A stretch of DNA of 64,000 bases from Candidatus Iainarchaeum sp. (lineage in GTDB: Archaea; Iainarchaeota; Iainarchaeia; Iainarchaeales; JAFCCW01), in contig JAFCCW010000010.1 of the NCBI GenBank assembly GCA_017609985.1, forward strand, positions 1 to 64,000, given 5' to 3'. The notes under the pieces were generated by a model. It was given only the letters and a program-made list of their open reading frames with translations. It made no database searches and had not been told where the DNA came from. Shown one piece after another: positions 6,698-15,490 of the stretch (position 1 is the stretch's first letter; each line of letters begins with the position of its first letter). Made by a program: the position numbers and the translations under genes.

Positions 6698-8764
6698 ATG
6701 ATTAAATCCATCAAGCTAGAGAACTGGAAAACCCATCATTCAACTGAACTGGAATTTGGAAAGGGAACAAACGTGCTTGTCGGCGAGATGGGTTCTGGAA
6801 AGTCAAGCGTGATGGACGCGGTTTCTTTTGCCTTGTTTGGAACATTTCCTGCTTTGAAGAGCAAACGGGTTTCAATGGATGAAGTAATTATGGGCAGACC
6901 AAACGAAGCTGATTTTGCAAAAATTTGCCTTGAATTTGACTATCGTGAAAAAAATTTCAGAGTTGAGCGAACAATCAAGCGCGGTGGAAAAGCAAATCAA
7001 GCAAGCTTGTATATTGGTGAAAAACTTTCCGCAGGTCCCAAGGTGGGTGATGTCAACGAACGAATTTCAAAAGAACTAAGTGTGTCATATGACTTGTTTT
7101 CGAGAGCAGTGTACAGCGAACAAAACCAGATTGACTTTTTTTTAAGGCTTAGTCCACGTGACAGAAAAGAGAAATTTGACGAACTTCTTGACCTAAAGCG
7201 TTATGAAACAGCAAGAGCTTCTTGCGTGACTGTTTCAAACAGGCTGGGGCAGAGAGCAAACGATCTTAGAAAATTTGTTGAAGACCAAAAAAACGCTTTC
7301 TCTGGAAAAGAAACTGAAGAGATGAAAAAACGCCTTGAAGAAAAAACAAGAGAGCGCACGGAAACAGAGAACAAGATTTCTTCAGCAAAAAAGATTTCTG
7401 CGGAAGCAGACTTGATTTTGAAAAAACTTGAAGAACAAGAATCAGAATACCGTGTTTTTAACAATGCATTTATTGCAGGAGAAGCTCGTCTGAAAGAAAT
7501 GGCTGATGCAATAGCTGAAGCAGAGAAAAAAATCAAAGGACGCTCAATCAAGGAGATTGCTGAGAAAGTCAAGAAGCTTGAAAAAGAGCTGGATTTGTTA
7601 GAAAAGGAAAAGCAGGAAAACAATGAAAAAGCAATTCAGTTGCAAGCAAGAGCTGATGAGTCTCTTCAAAAAAAATCTGTTGTTGAATCAAAAATAAAAG
7701 ACCTTGAAAAGCATTTTGCAGAGTTGGAGGGGCTGGGAGCAGAGTGTCCAGTTTGCAAGTCCGAGCTTGACGAAAAATCAAAAGCTCAGCTTATTGAAGA
7801 AAATCAAAGCGAGAGAAAAAAACTTGAAGAAAATTTAGCAGAAGAAACAAAAAAATCAGAAAAGATTTTTTTCGAAAAAAACAAGCTGGAAGAAGAAAAA
7901 AGCAATTTTGAAAAAAAATTCAGAGAATTGAGCAATTCAGAGAGACAAGAAAGGGAAATACTCGAAAGTGCAGAAAAGCTTGAAGAAAACAGAAAAAAGT
8001 CAGAAACACTTAAAGAAGAACTTGAAAAAACAAAAGAACAGATTAAAGCGCTTTTATTTGACGAAAAAAAGCTTTCTGAGGCAAGAGAAAAGCTTTCTGA
8101 GGCAAGACTTAATCTTGAAAGATTAATAGGACAAGAAAAATCATTAAAAGATGTAATCGAAGAAATTGAACATGGCATCAAGCTCGCTAAAAAAGCAAGA
8201 GAGCATGTGAAAAAATCTGAAAAAGAGGTTTTGCAACTTGAAGAAATCAAATCCAAGCTTGAACTCTTTCGCGCCTCACTTATTGCTACTCAGGCAGAAT
8301 TAAGGGAAACTCTTGTTGAAGGTGTTAACTCTGCAATGGACACTGTTTGGCAGAGGATTTATCCATACCAAGACTATGTTTCTGCAAGAATGGAAATAGA
8401 ACAGGGAAGTTACGAGCTAAAAGTAAAAACAAGGTCTGGTGCTTGGGTCAGAGTAGAGGGTATTTTGAGCGGGGGGGAAAGAAGCGCTGCTGCTCTATGC
8501 ATTCGCATTGCATTTTCTCTGGTTCTTACTCAGAATCTTAGCTGGTTAATTCTTGACGAGCCAACTCACAATCTTGATAGCAATGCTGTTCGCAAGCTTA
8601 GTGAAATGCTTCGTTCTCAGCTTCCAGAAATGGTTGAACAAATATTTATTATCACGCACGACAAAGAAATGGAAAAAGCAGCTTCTTCAAATCTTTATCT
8701 AATGCAGAGAGACAAAGACAACGATGGCACAACAAAGCCGGTTCTTCAGCAGATAGAGCACTAG
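6698..8764 (+). CDS. rad50: DNA double-strand break repair ATPase Rad50
   Basis: Rad50 tethers and processes DNA ends with Mre11. The N-terminal ATPase half carries the P-loop GEMGSGKSS (residues 29-37); a long coiled coil follows (about 170-560) with the zinc hook CPVC at residues 350-353. The C-terminal half has the ABC signature LSGGERS (about 589) and Walker B LSWLILDEPTHNLD, then an H-loop (IITHDKEM). At 688 aa it is shorter than typical archaeal Rad50 (about 850-900) because the coiled coil is short; all ATPase motifs are intact. No mre11 lies beside it, unlike the common mre11-rad50-herA-nurA cluster. Its stop overlaps that of the convergent gene. Confidence 0.95.
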   Translation: MIKSIKLENWKTHHSTELEFGKGTNVLVGEMGSGKSSVMDAVSFALFGTFPALKSKRVSMDEVIMGRPNEADFAKICLEFDYREKNFRVERTIKRGGKANQASLYIGEKLSAGPKVGDVNERISKELSVSYDLFSRAVYSEQNQIDFFLRLSPRDRKEKFDELLDLKRYETARASCVTVSNRLGQRANDLRKFVEDQKNAFSGKETEEMKKRLEEKTRERTETENKISSAKKISAEADLILKKLEEQESEYRVFNNAFIAGEARLKEMADAIAEAEKKIKGRSIKEIAEKVKKLEKELDLLEKEKQENNEKAIQLQARADESLQKKSVVESKIKDLEKHFAELEGLGAECPVCKSELDEKSKAQLIEENQSERKKLEENLAEETKKSEKIFFEKNKLEEEKSNFEKKFRELSNSERQEREILESAEKLEENRKKSETLKEELEKTKEQIKALLFDEKKLSEAREKLSEARLNLERLIGQEKSLKDVIEEIEHGIKLAKKAREHVKKSEKEVLQLEEIKSKLELFRASLIATQAELRETLVEGVNSAMDTVWQRIYPYQDYVSARMEIEQGSYELKVKTRSGAWVRVEGILSGGERSAAALCIRIAFSLVLTQNLSWLILDEPTHNLDSNAVRKLSEMLRSQLPEMVEQIFIITHDKEMEKAASSNLYLMQRDKDNDGTTKPVLQQIEH

Positions 8765-9246
8765 TTTATTTTTCCATTTTTGCCAACAAAGCCAAGTTTT
8801 TTGTTATCCTTGCTTCTAAAGACTCTTTTGGTTACTTCTCTTTCAAGATTGGCACCATAAATTTTGCGAAGTTGCCCAATAACCTCTGCAACTTCTGCTT
8901 TTCCTCTTAACAATCCATTTTCTTTCGCAAGCTCTGCCATTGCAATCATTGAATTTTTATAAACAAGACCTGCTTTGATTCCAGAGATTAGTTTTTGTAT
9001 GTCAATTTTTCCTTTTGAATCAGTAAAGCGCTTTGCAATTTCGGAAATTTCTTCTTCCGTAAAAATTTTTGAAATAAAATTTCGCACATTTGTTTCTCGC
9101 TCTCTAATAGAGGGATATTCATCCCATCTGAACAGCAATCTGATTTTATCAAGAGGGACAGACTCAAAAATATTTATTTCATTATATTTTGGGACGCGAC
9201 CATATTCTAATTCTCCCAGAATCTTGAAGTTCCCCTTATTAACCAT
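8761..9246 (-). CDS. Hypothetical protein
   Basis: The 161-aa soluble, mostly helical protein has no motif I recognise. It overlaps the rad50 stop by four bases tail to tail. Upstream of ATG 9246 the same frame stays open for about 20 more codons with protein-like sequence (DKAFSKSKSQAVLQQ) but no ATG, GTG or TTG, so the true N-terminus is uncertain. A TATA-like TTTTATATAAC lies near 9312-9320. Confidence 0.6.
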   Translation of the reverse strand: MVNKGNFKILGELEYGRVPKYNEINIFESVPLDKIRLLFRWDEYPSIRERETNVRNFISKIFTEEEISEIAKRFTDSKGKIDIQKLISGIKAGLVYKNSMIAMAELAKENGLLRGKAEVAEVIGQLRKIYGANLEREVTKRVFRSKDNKKLGFVGKNGKIN

Positions 9247-9326
9247 TTGCTGAAGAACTGCCTGACTCTTGCTCTTGGAGAAAGCCTTGTCATAAGAAAA
9301 TAAGCAAGGTGTTATATAAAAAACAG

Positions 9327-9515
9327 CTAGTTTGCGTCTTTAATCATTCTGGAAATATAGCCTGCCATGATGTTTCTGTCGTTTTTTGAAAGAGAAAGAC
9401 CTATTCCGTTAATGACTTCCTTGTTTTTTTCAAAATCCTTTCCAAACTTTTCCTTGTGGTTTTCTAAGAGATATTCTGCTCTTGATTTGATTGATTTTGG
9501 AACAGCTTTTCCCAT
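9327..9515 (-). CDS. rps17e: Small ribosomal subunit protein eS17
   Basis: The 62-aa protein matches eS17: MGKAVPKSIK, FEKNKEVINGIGLSLSK and the hallmark RNIMAGYISRMIKD. The usual archaeal length is about 60-67 aa. It lies 8 bases downstream of rpoK on the same strand, forming an rpoK-rps17e unit. Confidence 0.93.
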   Translation of the reverse strand: MGKAVPKSIKSRAEYLLENHKEKFGKDFEKNKEVINGIGLSLSKNDRNIMAGYISRMIKDAN

Positions 9516-9523
9516 AAAAACAC

Positions 9524-9727
9524 CTAATTAAGTTCTACTCTTTTTTCTTCACCATTTGGAAAATGTCTAATGACTGTGAGCGGAAGAACATTGTCTTCAA
9601 GCTCTTTTTTAGCTGTTTCCAAAGGAGTTCCAGCACCTTCTTTTACAAGAGCAGGAGCACCCATTGAAATCTGAAGGGCTCTAGCACCTATGAGCCTTGT
9701 TCTCTCAAATCTTGTTAAAATTGGCAT
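9524..9727 (-). CDS. rpoK: DNA-directed RNA polymerase subunit K (Rpo6)
   Basis: The 67-aa protein is the archaeal homologue of eukaryotic Rpb6/bacterial omega. The conserved core [22 protein letters not shown] is near-perfect, followed by the typical [18 protein letters not shown]. Its promoter region contains a 19-bp palindrome. It is followed by rps17e. Confidence 0.95.
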   Translation of the reverse strand: MPILTRFERTRLIGARALQISMGAPALVKEGAGTPLETAKKELEDNVLPLTVIRHFPNGEEKRVELN

Positions 9728-9741
9728 AAAACCACAAAAAG

Positions 9742-9760
9742 AGTTTATTTCAAATAAACT
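9742..9760. promoter_or_regulatory. 19-bp palindrome in the rpoK promoter
   Basis: AGTTTATTT-C-AAATAAACT has 9-bp perfect arms around one base. It lies 15-33 bp upstream of the rpoK ATG, where the TATA box should be, so a bound dimer could block TBP. It could also be a symmetric TATA-like box. Confidence 0.4.
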
Positions 9761-9775
9761 TGCATTAGATAAGGT

Positions 9776-11323
9776 TTAAAAAGGAATTGTCTTTCTTGCG
9801 CTGAAACTTATTGCGCGGTGTTTTTTAGATATCTCGGGAATTGGAAAAGTAGAGTTTTTTGAAAATTCACGAGCTAACTTCAATGGTTCCTCTGATTTAA
9901 CAAAAGCGCTGTTTCCCTGACAGCAAATGAATCTTTCTCTTCTGTTTCCACTTATTTTTCTAAATTCGTCTATTGTGGAGCTTTTTATTGCATTTATTCC
10001 TTTTGCTATTTCTGAGTGAAAGAAAGAGCTTTTTGGATTTTGAAGTTGTCTGAATAGTTCATTTCTTACAAGGCAGGAATTTTTTTCAAGGCTTTGCATG
10101 AAAATCATTTCACTGGTTTTAGAAGAAACACTTTCTCCAATAATGCCGTGTTTTTCAAAAGCCTTGCTTTTTTGTTTTTCAATATTTTTTGAAGCAAAAA
10201 CAGTTGCTGATGAAAGAGAATCCAACTGGCTTGAAATAAAAGACTCTTTGTTTTTGCAGGTCCAGGCAAGACAAGAATTTCCAGTTATTTTTCCTATTCT
10301 TGTTTTTTCAAGTTCTTGAGCATCCCTAATTGGAACAAAGGCTGTTTCCTGTCGTGAAAAAGGGCCTACTGGAATTGTCTGCAGAAAGAATTCATCCATA
10401 TATTTTATTCTTTTTTCTTTCAGTTCCCTGCTTTTGTGAAATTCTTCTGAAAAAGAGGGAAGGGTTGACTCAAAATAAACTGCGTCCTGCAAAAAGCTCA
10501 CTTCAACTATGGAAGAGGGCAAAACATTGGGGCTGAAAGGACTAACAGGCTTGCAGCAATCGCAATTCAAAGAGTCAACCCCTAAATTAAAAAAAGCAAA
10601 TCCAAGCATTGAACTCCAGACCTTGGAAAAATCAAATTCGACTACATCTGAAAAAACACCGTTAAGATTTGAAACAGGTTCGTAAAAAGAATTGTTTTCT
10701 TTTTCAGGTTTTGGAAAACCAGCTTTGAAAAAAGCATTTTCGAGAGCAATTTCTCCAATTGATATTGAAAGATGATTAACCTGTTCTGCTGGAATTTTTA
10801 AGAGATTTGAGAGCACTATACTGTCAGCTAACCCAATTGCCTTTTGTCTGTCTTGTTCAGCTAAAAGCTCTATTGTTGAATCAAGCGACTCTGCAGTAAA
10901 TCTTGTTTTTGAAGTTGGAACTCGCAGGGGGAGTTTTTCAGGAAGATTGTCTGAAAATCTAAAACAGTCAAAATAACTCCAATTTTTTTCAATTAAAAAC
11001 TGTCTCTCTGGTTCAAGATGAGATATTCCGATTTTGAAAGAAGAATGAATAGCGTTTCTTATTTTCTTGAGATCAGAGTAAGTTGAAGCACTTATTTTAA
11101 TGCTGTTTTTTAAATTTTCAAACTTGCTTTTTTGAGGGTCAAGAGTGAAGAGAAGCTCCCGGATTAACTCTCCAGCTCTGTCCTCTTTTGGTGCAAGAAG
11201 TGAGGGAAAGAAGGTAAAGCGTTCGTTTCTCTTGGTTTCTTCTGAAGAGAATTCTGCAGCAATGCATTTTTTTTCTTCAAGATATCTCACTTCAGTGAGA
11301 AACCAGTGGGTGTCGGGAGACAT
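9776..11323 (-). CDS. Catalytically inactive family B DNA polymerase paralogue
   Basis: The 515-aa protein aligns by eye with archaeal PolB from the end of the exonuclease domain onward. LSNLLKIPAEQV corresponds to the pre-palm helix; VVEFDFSKVWSSM (D231) and GVDSLNCDCC correspond to motif A (VVxLDFxSLYPSI...SPDTLNC); SEIAKGINAIKSS followed by RFICCQGNSAFV (residues 465-475) corresponds to motif C (VLYGDTDSLFV), in which D-T-D is replaced by Q-G-N. SLYPS is also lost, and the N-terminal exonuclease region is reduced. Active PolBs are about 780 aa. It should not polymerise DNA; inactivated PolB paralogues are known in archaea. Its promoter carries two copies of the element shared with nurA-herA. 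Confidence 0.75.
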   Translation of the reverse strand: MSPDTHWFLTEVRYLEEKKCIAAEFSSEETKRNERFTFFPSLLAPKEDRAGELIRELLFTLDPQKSKFENLKNSIKISASTYSDLKKIRNAIHSSFKIGISHLEPERQFLIEKNWSYFDCFRFSDNLPEKLPLRVPTSKTRFTAESLDSTIELLAEQDRQKAIGLADSIVLSNLLKIPAEQVNHLSISIGEIALENAFFKAGFPKPEKENNSFYEPVSNLNGVFSDVVEFDFSKVWSSMLGFAFFNLGVDSLNCDCCKPVSPFSPNVLPSSIVEVSFLQDAVYFESTLPSFSEEFHKSRELKEKRIKYMDEFFLQTIPVGPFSRQETAFVPIRDAQELEKTRIGKITGNSCLAWTCKNKESFISSQLDSLSSATVFASKNIEKQKSKAFEKHGIIGESVSSKTSEMIFMQSLEKNSCLVRNELFRQLQNPKSSFFHSEIAKGINAIKSSTIDEFRKISGNRRERFICCQGNSAFVKSEEPLKLAREFSKNSTFPIPEISKKHRAISFSARKTIPF

Positions 11324-11348
11324 TATGTAAAAGAATGCGTTTCAGTAG

Positions 11349-11416
11349 CTTTTAAAGAAAACGAAGCTCACGCAGGATTTCCGGTGAACTTGAAAGGATG
11401 GAAAATTCCAGTGAAC
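11349..11416 (-). promoter_or_regulatory. Promoter of the inactive PolB gene with two shared upstream elements
   Basis: Reading the minus strand: GTTCACTGGAA (11416-11406), then 27 bp start to start, GTTCACCGGAA (11389-11379), then 22 bp and TATA-like TTTAAAAG (about 11357-11350). The ATG at 11323 lies about 30 bp after the TATA box, so the mRNA should be nearly leaderless. The same element and spacing occur at three other promoters. Confidence 0.7.
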
Positions 11417-11418
11417 TT

Positions 11419-12951
11419 TCAGAGAAACTCTTTTGCTTCCTCTTCATTTTGCTTTTTGCTTTCTTCAAATCTTCGTCCTGCGTCTTCAAGGCTTACTTCA
11501 TGCTTTGAATCCTGGCTTTTTTTCTCTCTTACTTTGAAGAACACTGGAAAGGAAACAGCTTCTCCCACGATTAGGGCTTCTCCAACTCGGAGAGAGGTAA
11601 TCATGTCAAGACTTCTCCTATCCAGAGCTTCAGCGCTTTTAGCAACATGGTCAAGATCGTAAGGATTTGTAATTCTGAGAATAATCTTTGTATTGCACTG
11701 GCTGAGAGCAGTTGTGTCAAGCTGTATAGGTCTTTGAGAAACAAGGCAGAGGCTTGCTCCAAATTTTCTTCCCTCTCTAGCAATCGTTCTCATGATTCCT
11801 TTTGCAATAGCAGTATCTTTTCCAGCGCGCTCTGGAATAAACTGGTGTGCTTCCTCTAAGACAAGGAGGAAAGGGGGAAGCAGCTTTTTTCTTCTATCAT
11901 AGAAAAGCCTCTGGGCAAAATAGCTTACAATAATCTGCTTTTTCTTGACATTAATTATATTGCTCAAGTCAATGATTGTGAGTTTGCCTGGCTCCACAAG
12001 GTCAGAAATGCTTGGACTATCCGCTTTTGAGAAAAGCTTTAATTCTTCGAGATGAGAAATCCAGCCAAGAAGCGCAATTTTTGTGTTTTCCTTCATGTCC
12101 TTGTCTCCAGCAATAGCTGTCTGAACATCCTTCAAATCAAATGCTCCAAGGCCACGCCTCATCTCCACGTTAAGATTTGAAATAATTCTTCCCAAATCTC
12201 TTTTCTGGGCTGAAGAGAGGCCGGGAATGATTCCTGAAAGAATTCCAATGCTGAGCTTTGGAACCCCGATTTTCACTTTCTCTGCTTTCACAAGATTTGT
12301 TTTACTGGAAAAATCCTTTTTTCCTTGTTCAGCAGGCTCTGCAAAGCTGGAGTATTCACCGTGCGGGTCAAGCACAACTGTCGCAATTCTTCCCTGCTCC
12401 TGATTTCTCTCTAAAAGCTCTTCAAAGAGAACAGACATCAAGTAACTTTTACCTCCACCGGAAAGAGCCAAAACAGCAAGATGTTTCTTCAAAAGAGAGC
12501 TTAAATTCAGCTTAACATCAAGATCGTGGTATTCAACTTTTCCAAGTTCCAATCCGGTTTCAAGGTCAAAGCCGAGGAACTGTTCCAAGTGCTTGTTGTC
12601 AGCAATCTTTACCTTTGTTCCAGGGGACGGGGGAAAAGAAGGACGCTTTACAAGTTTTTTGGAAAAAACACCAAGAGGTCTTGTCTTTGCAATTAAAAAT
12701 TCCCATTCTTCTGTTGGAAACTGTTCAAATAATTTTTTTCCCTGGCTCTCAAATTCTTTGACTGATTCAGCGCGCTCAAAATATCTGTTTGTTTTAACAA
12801 CATCGTTGACAAGGCAAATCATTGTTCCCTCAGAATAGTCAAGCTCTACAAACATTCCCCTGTGAATCACGCCGGATGTCACAACAAAGTCAACACTGCT
12901 GGGAGAAGGAGATTCAAGCCCTGAAATAACTGTTCCTATTTCTTCATTCAT
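11419..12951 (-). CDS. herA: HerA DNA translocase/helicase
   Basis: The 510-aa protein has the HerA architecture: N-terminal HAS-barrel (about residues 1-110), then a FtsK-like ATPase with Walker A LALSGGGKSYL (about 160-170), VVLDPHGEYSSF shortly after, Walker B FLLVLEEAHQFIPE (about 355-368), and an arginine-finger/sensor region (ISQRP variant LVSQRPIQLDTTALSQCNTKI). HerA forms a hexamer that pumps DNA into the NurA nuclease during end resection with Mre11-Rad50. It overlaps the zinc-ribbon gene by four bases and sits third in a nurA-zinc ribbon-herA operon. Confidence 0.95.
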   Translation of the reverse strand: MNEEIGTVISGLESPSPSSVDFVVTSGVIHRGMFVELDYSEGTMICLVNDVVKTNRYFERAESVKEFESQGKKLFEQFPTEEWEFLIAKTRPLGVFSKKLVKRPSFPPSPGTKVKIADNKHLEQFLGFDLETGLELGKVEYHDLDVKLNLSSLLKKHLAVLALSGGGKSYLMSVLFEELLERNQEQGRIATVVLDPHGEYSSFAEPAEQGKKDFSSKTNLVKAEKVKIGVPKLSIGILSGIIPGLSSAQKRDLGRIISNLNVEMRRGLGAFDLKDVQTAIAGDKDMKENTKIALLGWISHLEELKLFSKADSPSISDLVEPGKLTIIDLSNIINVKKKQIIVSYFAQRLFYDRRKKLLPPFLLVLEEAHQFIPERAGKDTAIAKGIMRTIAREGRKFGASLCLVSQRPIQLDTTALSQCNTKIILRITNPYDLDHVAKSAEALDRRSLDMITSLRVGEALIVGEAVSFPVFFKVREKKSQDSKHEVSLEDAGRRFEESKKQNEEEAKEFL

Positions 12952-13148
12952 TTCTTTTCACCAAGTTTTTTTCTGAACTTATTAATTGTTTTATCATCAG
13001 CCTCTAAAATATATCCCTCAAAACCGCATTCTTCACAATAATAGTTGTTGAAGAAAGCACTTGAAACCTTCCAAGGAGTAATTGGAATCTTTATTCTCTG
13101 CGAACCGCATCTCGGGCAAAATTTTGCAAGCTTTTCTTCTTTTTCCAT
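12948..13148 (-). CDS. Small zinc-ribbon protein between nurA and herA
   Basis: The 66-aa protein has a two-knuckle zinc ribbon: CPRCGSQRI near the N-terminus and YYCEECGFEG about 27 residues later, then a basic helical tail. I start it at ATG 13148 (MEKEEKLAKF) rather than the track start 13178, which would overlap nurA. The position inside the nurA-herA operon suggests a role with the end-resection machine or its transcription, but no specific function can be assigned. Confidence 0.8.
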   Translation of the reverse strand: MEKEEKLAKFCPRCGSQRIKIPITPWKVSSAFFNNYYCEECGFEGYILEADDKTINKFRKKLGEKK

Positions 13149-13158
13149 TTTATTGCCT

Positions 13159-14256
13159 CTAAAACGGGCGAGAATCACGCCTCATTCTGACATTAAATTG
13201 TCTTCCAAGCCTGTCAAGAATTTTTTCATACATTATGTTAATTTCATCAGGCCTTAGCCTTGCCCTGAGGTCTGCTTCAATCAAAACAGTTGGATAAGCA
13301 TACTCGCGGTGCATTGAGCTTAACGAGTAAGTAATTGAAGCAATCTTGTCAGCTTTTTTTTCAACATCCTTTGCATCTGCAAGAAATTCAATACGCAATG
13401 GTCTGTCATATTTTGCAGGCTTCAGATAAACAGCATGAACCATTGAAGCCCATTTTTCACTGAAATCGGACAGAATAGGGTGGTCTTTTGCTGTTGGAGA
13501 ATACTTGAAGGCAATGCTTCTCTCCCCCTGTTCCAGCAGATAGTCAAGCAAAACAGAGTCATAGCAGTTGTCCAATGCACTGCCATCAAACTCTTGTTCC
13601 TTTGAAAGCACCTGCTCCTGCAAAATTGTCCTGAATCTTGAACCGCGAGAATCCTCAATACAGGAAACAATAGTGCTCTTGTTTTCCTCTGCGGAGGTGT
13701 AAAGTGCTTCAAAAGAAGCAATAAGCTTTTTGTAAAAATCTGCGACAGCAGAATCACTTCTTGGCTTGTCCATATACTGTGGAATAATGCTGCCGTCCAA
13801 AAACATGTAATTTGGCTTAAATTTTTCAATAGTCTCTCTTGCAGTGTCTATTTCTTCAATAAGGCGCCTCATTGACTTGGAAACCTCAAACTCGTCATTG
13901 TCAAGAGCAGAATTACTCAAATACGGTCTTGGAAAAGAGAACACGCGCGGATAATAATCAGCTTTTTCAAGCTTTCCCTGTTTGTAAGAAAAAACAGCAG
14001 AAACAGTTTTGATAAGAATGATGTCAAGGGAAAACAAGCCCTTTCCAACAAAACCAGAGTCAACACCGGCAACTACTCCACTAACTTCTTGCGATTCAAG
14101 TTTTTTGACAAGATTTTCCTCAAGCAGTTCAGGAGAAGCGTAACCTGACAGGCTTTTTGTTTTAAGCGGAGAAAGCTTTTTTGCAAAATCTCGTCTTCCA
14201 GACTCTGCTCTGGCAATTGTTTCCACTGCATCGCTGATAACAGAATTAAACGACAT
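13159..14256 (-). CDS. nurA: NurA 5'-3' nuclease
   Basis: The 365-aa protein matches the NurA domain: AGVDSGFVGKGL (first catalytic Asp), FLDGSIIPQY (second Asp), a conserved region with STIVSCIEDSRGS, and C-terminal YPTVLIEADLRARLRPDEINIMYE. NurA is a manganese-dependent nuclease that works inside the HerA ring. It heads the nurA-zinc ribbon-herA operon, and its promoter has the shared GTTCACCGGAA element. Confidence 0.92.
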   Translation of the reverse strand: MSFNSVISDAVETIARAESGRRDFAKKLSPLKTKSLSGYASPELLEENLVKKLESQEVSGVVAGVDSGFVGKGLFSLDIILIKTVSAVFSYKQGKLEKADYYPRVFSFPRPYLSNSALDNDEFEVSKSMRRLIEEIDTARETIEKFKPNYMFLDGSIIPQYMDKPRSDSAVADFYKKLIASFEALYTSAEENKSTIVSCIEDSRGSRFRTILQEQVLSKEQEFDGSALDNCYDSVLLDYLLEQGERSIAFKYSPTAKDHPILSDFSEKWASMVHAVYLKPAKYDRPLRIEFLADAKDVEKKADKIASITYSLSSMHREYAYPTVLIEADLRARLRPDEINIMYEKILDRLGRQFNVRMRRDSRPF

Positions 14257-14276
14257 GAAAAAACATTGTTTGGATG

Positions 14277-14315
14277 TTTATAAAAAAGCTTTCAGGCTCC
14301 GGCATTCCGGTGAAC
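14277..14315 (-). promoter_or_regulatory. nurA-herA promoter with shared upstream element
   Basis: On the minus strand GTTCACCGGAA (14315-14305) is followed after about 21 bp by TATA-like TTTTATAAA (14285-14277), then the nurA ATG at 14256. TTTCAGGC/GCCTGAAA arms flank the element at about 14291 and 14331. Confidence 0.7.
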
Positions 14316-14352
14316 AGGAAAAGAATAAATTGCCTGAAAACATTCTTTTTTA

Positions 14353-15138
14353 GTGGCTAAGAAAAAAGTAATCGCAATAGTTCCTGTATTCAATGAAGCA
14401 AGGGAAAGAAATTATCCCCTGGTTTTGAGAGCATTAACCAAGGCAAAAAAAGAAAGAATAATAGATGGTTTTGTTGTTGTCAATGATGGGAGTACTGACA
14501 GGAGCGAAAGAATTGCGAGAAAGCACAAAGCAGAAGTTATTGGATATCCTGACAACCGGGGAAAGGGTTCTGCAGTTTTAATAGGGTTGGAGCATGCGAA
14601 GAAAGCCGGAGCAGACATTGCAGTTTTGCTTGACGCTGATTTAGAAAATTTATGTTCTGCACATATTCAACAGCTTGTTGAACCAGTTGCAACAGGCAAA
14701 ACAGTTATGGCGGTTGGAAATCCAAGAGAAGCAGGAAAGTTTCCTTTAGATATTACTAATTCAGGTGAACGCGCTCTTGACTTGTCCGACAAATACTTTG
14801 GGGGCTGGATTGAAAGAAAGCAATGGAGTGATTTTTTACAGACCAGCAGGTTTGGAGTTGAACTTGCTCTAAACTATTTTGCAGAGCAAATGACTCGCAA
14901 AAATTATGCGCAAAGACACAGATTAATCAATTTTTCTCCCCCTTTGAATTCTGCATTACCTTATAGAAAGTCTCGTAATGCTGATGATATTCAATTTCGT
15001 GAAATTGACCGAGCCAAGGACTTTATTTCGGCAAGGATTGAAAAAGTAAAAGCTTGGAAACATAAACAAGCAAAGAAGAGACACGAGGCAAGACTGAAGG
15101 AATACGAAGCAAGAGCCGGAAAGGGACATATTAAATAA
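14353..15138 (+). CDS. Family 2 glycosyltransferase
   Basis: The 261-aa protein has the GT-A fold signatures: IAIVPVFNEA at the N-terminus, VVVNDGSTDRSERIA, NRGKGSAVLIGLEHAK and the metal-binding LLDADLENL. The acceptor side has QTSRFGVELALNYF, shared with the second GT2 in this window. It has no membrane helix and a long basic helical tail (about 215-261), so it is a soluble cytosolic enzyme transferring sugar from a nucleotide donor; the acceptor is unknown. It starts at GTG 14353 with a TATA-like AGAATAAATT about 28 bp upstream. It is divergent from nurA. Confidence 0.85.
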   Translation: MAKKKVIAIVPVFNEARERNYPLVLRALTKAKKERIIDGFVVVNDGSTDRSERIARKHKAEVIGYPDNRGKGSAVLIGLEHAKKAGADIAVLLDADLENLCSAHIQQLVEPVATGKTVMAVGNPREAGKFPLDITNSGERALDLSDKYFGGWIERKQWSDFLQTSRFGVELALNYFAEQMTRKNYAQRHRLINFSPPLNSALPYRKSRNADDIQFREIDRAKDFISARIEKVKAWKHKQAKKRHEARLKEYEARAGKGHIK

Positions 15139-15250
15139 TCTGATAACTTAACAACCTAATCTGCAAATTCTTTAATAAAATTCTTTCAAATCTCAATACA
15201 AAAACCTTAAATTCCAGTTAAGCACTCAGTTTTAAAGGAGGGGATGTTTT

Positions 15251-15460
15251 GTGATAAAATCTGAAATACTGAACAGTGTTTTGATTGTAGCAGGTTTGGG
15301 AATAGCTGTGATTTCAACAGGAATTACTGGTGTTCAAACAGCAGCATTTGCTGGTCCAGCAGAGCTTGGAAGTTTTGCAGGATTTAATGCTGTCGGGGTT
15401 GCTGCAGGAATAGTTGTTCTGTTGATTGGTCTTGTTTTGGCTGCCGGGAATGAGAAATAA
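15251..15460 (+). CDS. Small two-helix membrane protein
   Basis: The 69-aa protein has two Gly/Ala/Val-rich membrane helices (about residues 9-30 and 45-65) joined by a polar loop. The GTG start at 15251 is set by a strong Shine-Dalgarno AAAGGAGGGG eight bases upstream; the ATG at 15244 is out of frame. No family recognised. Confidence 0.7.
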   Translation: MIKSEILNSVLIVAGLGIAVISTGITGVQTAAFAGPAELGSFAGFNAVGVAAGIVVLLIGLVLAAGNEK

Positions 15461-15490
15461 GTTTTTATAGTTTAAAGCTATTATTTTTCC

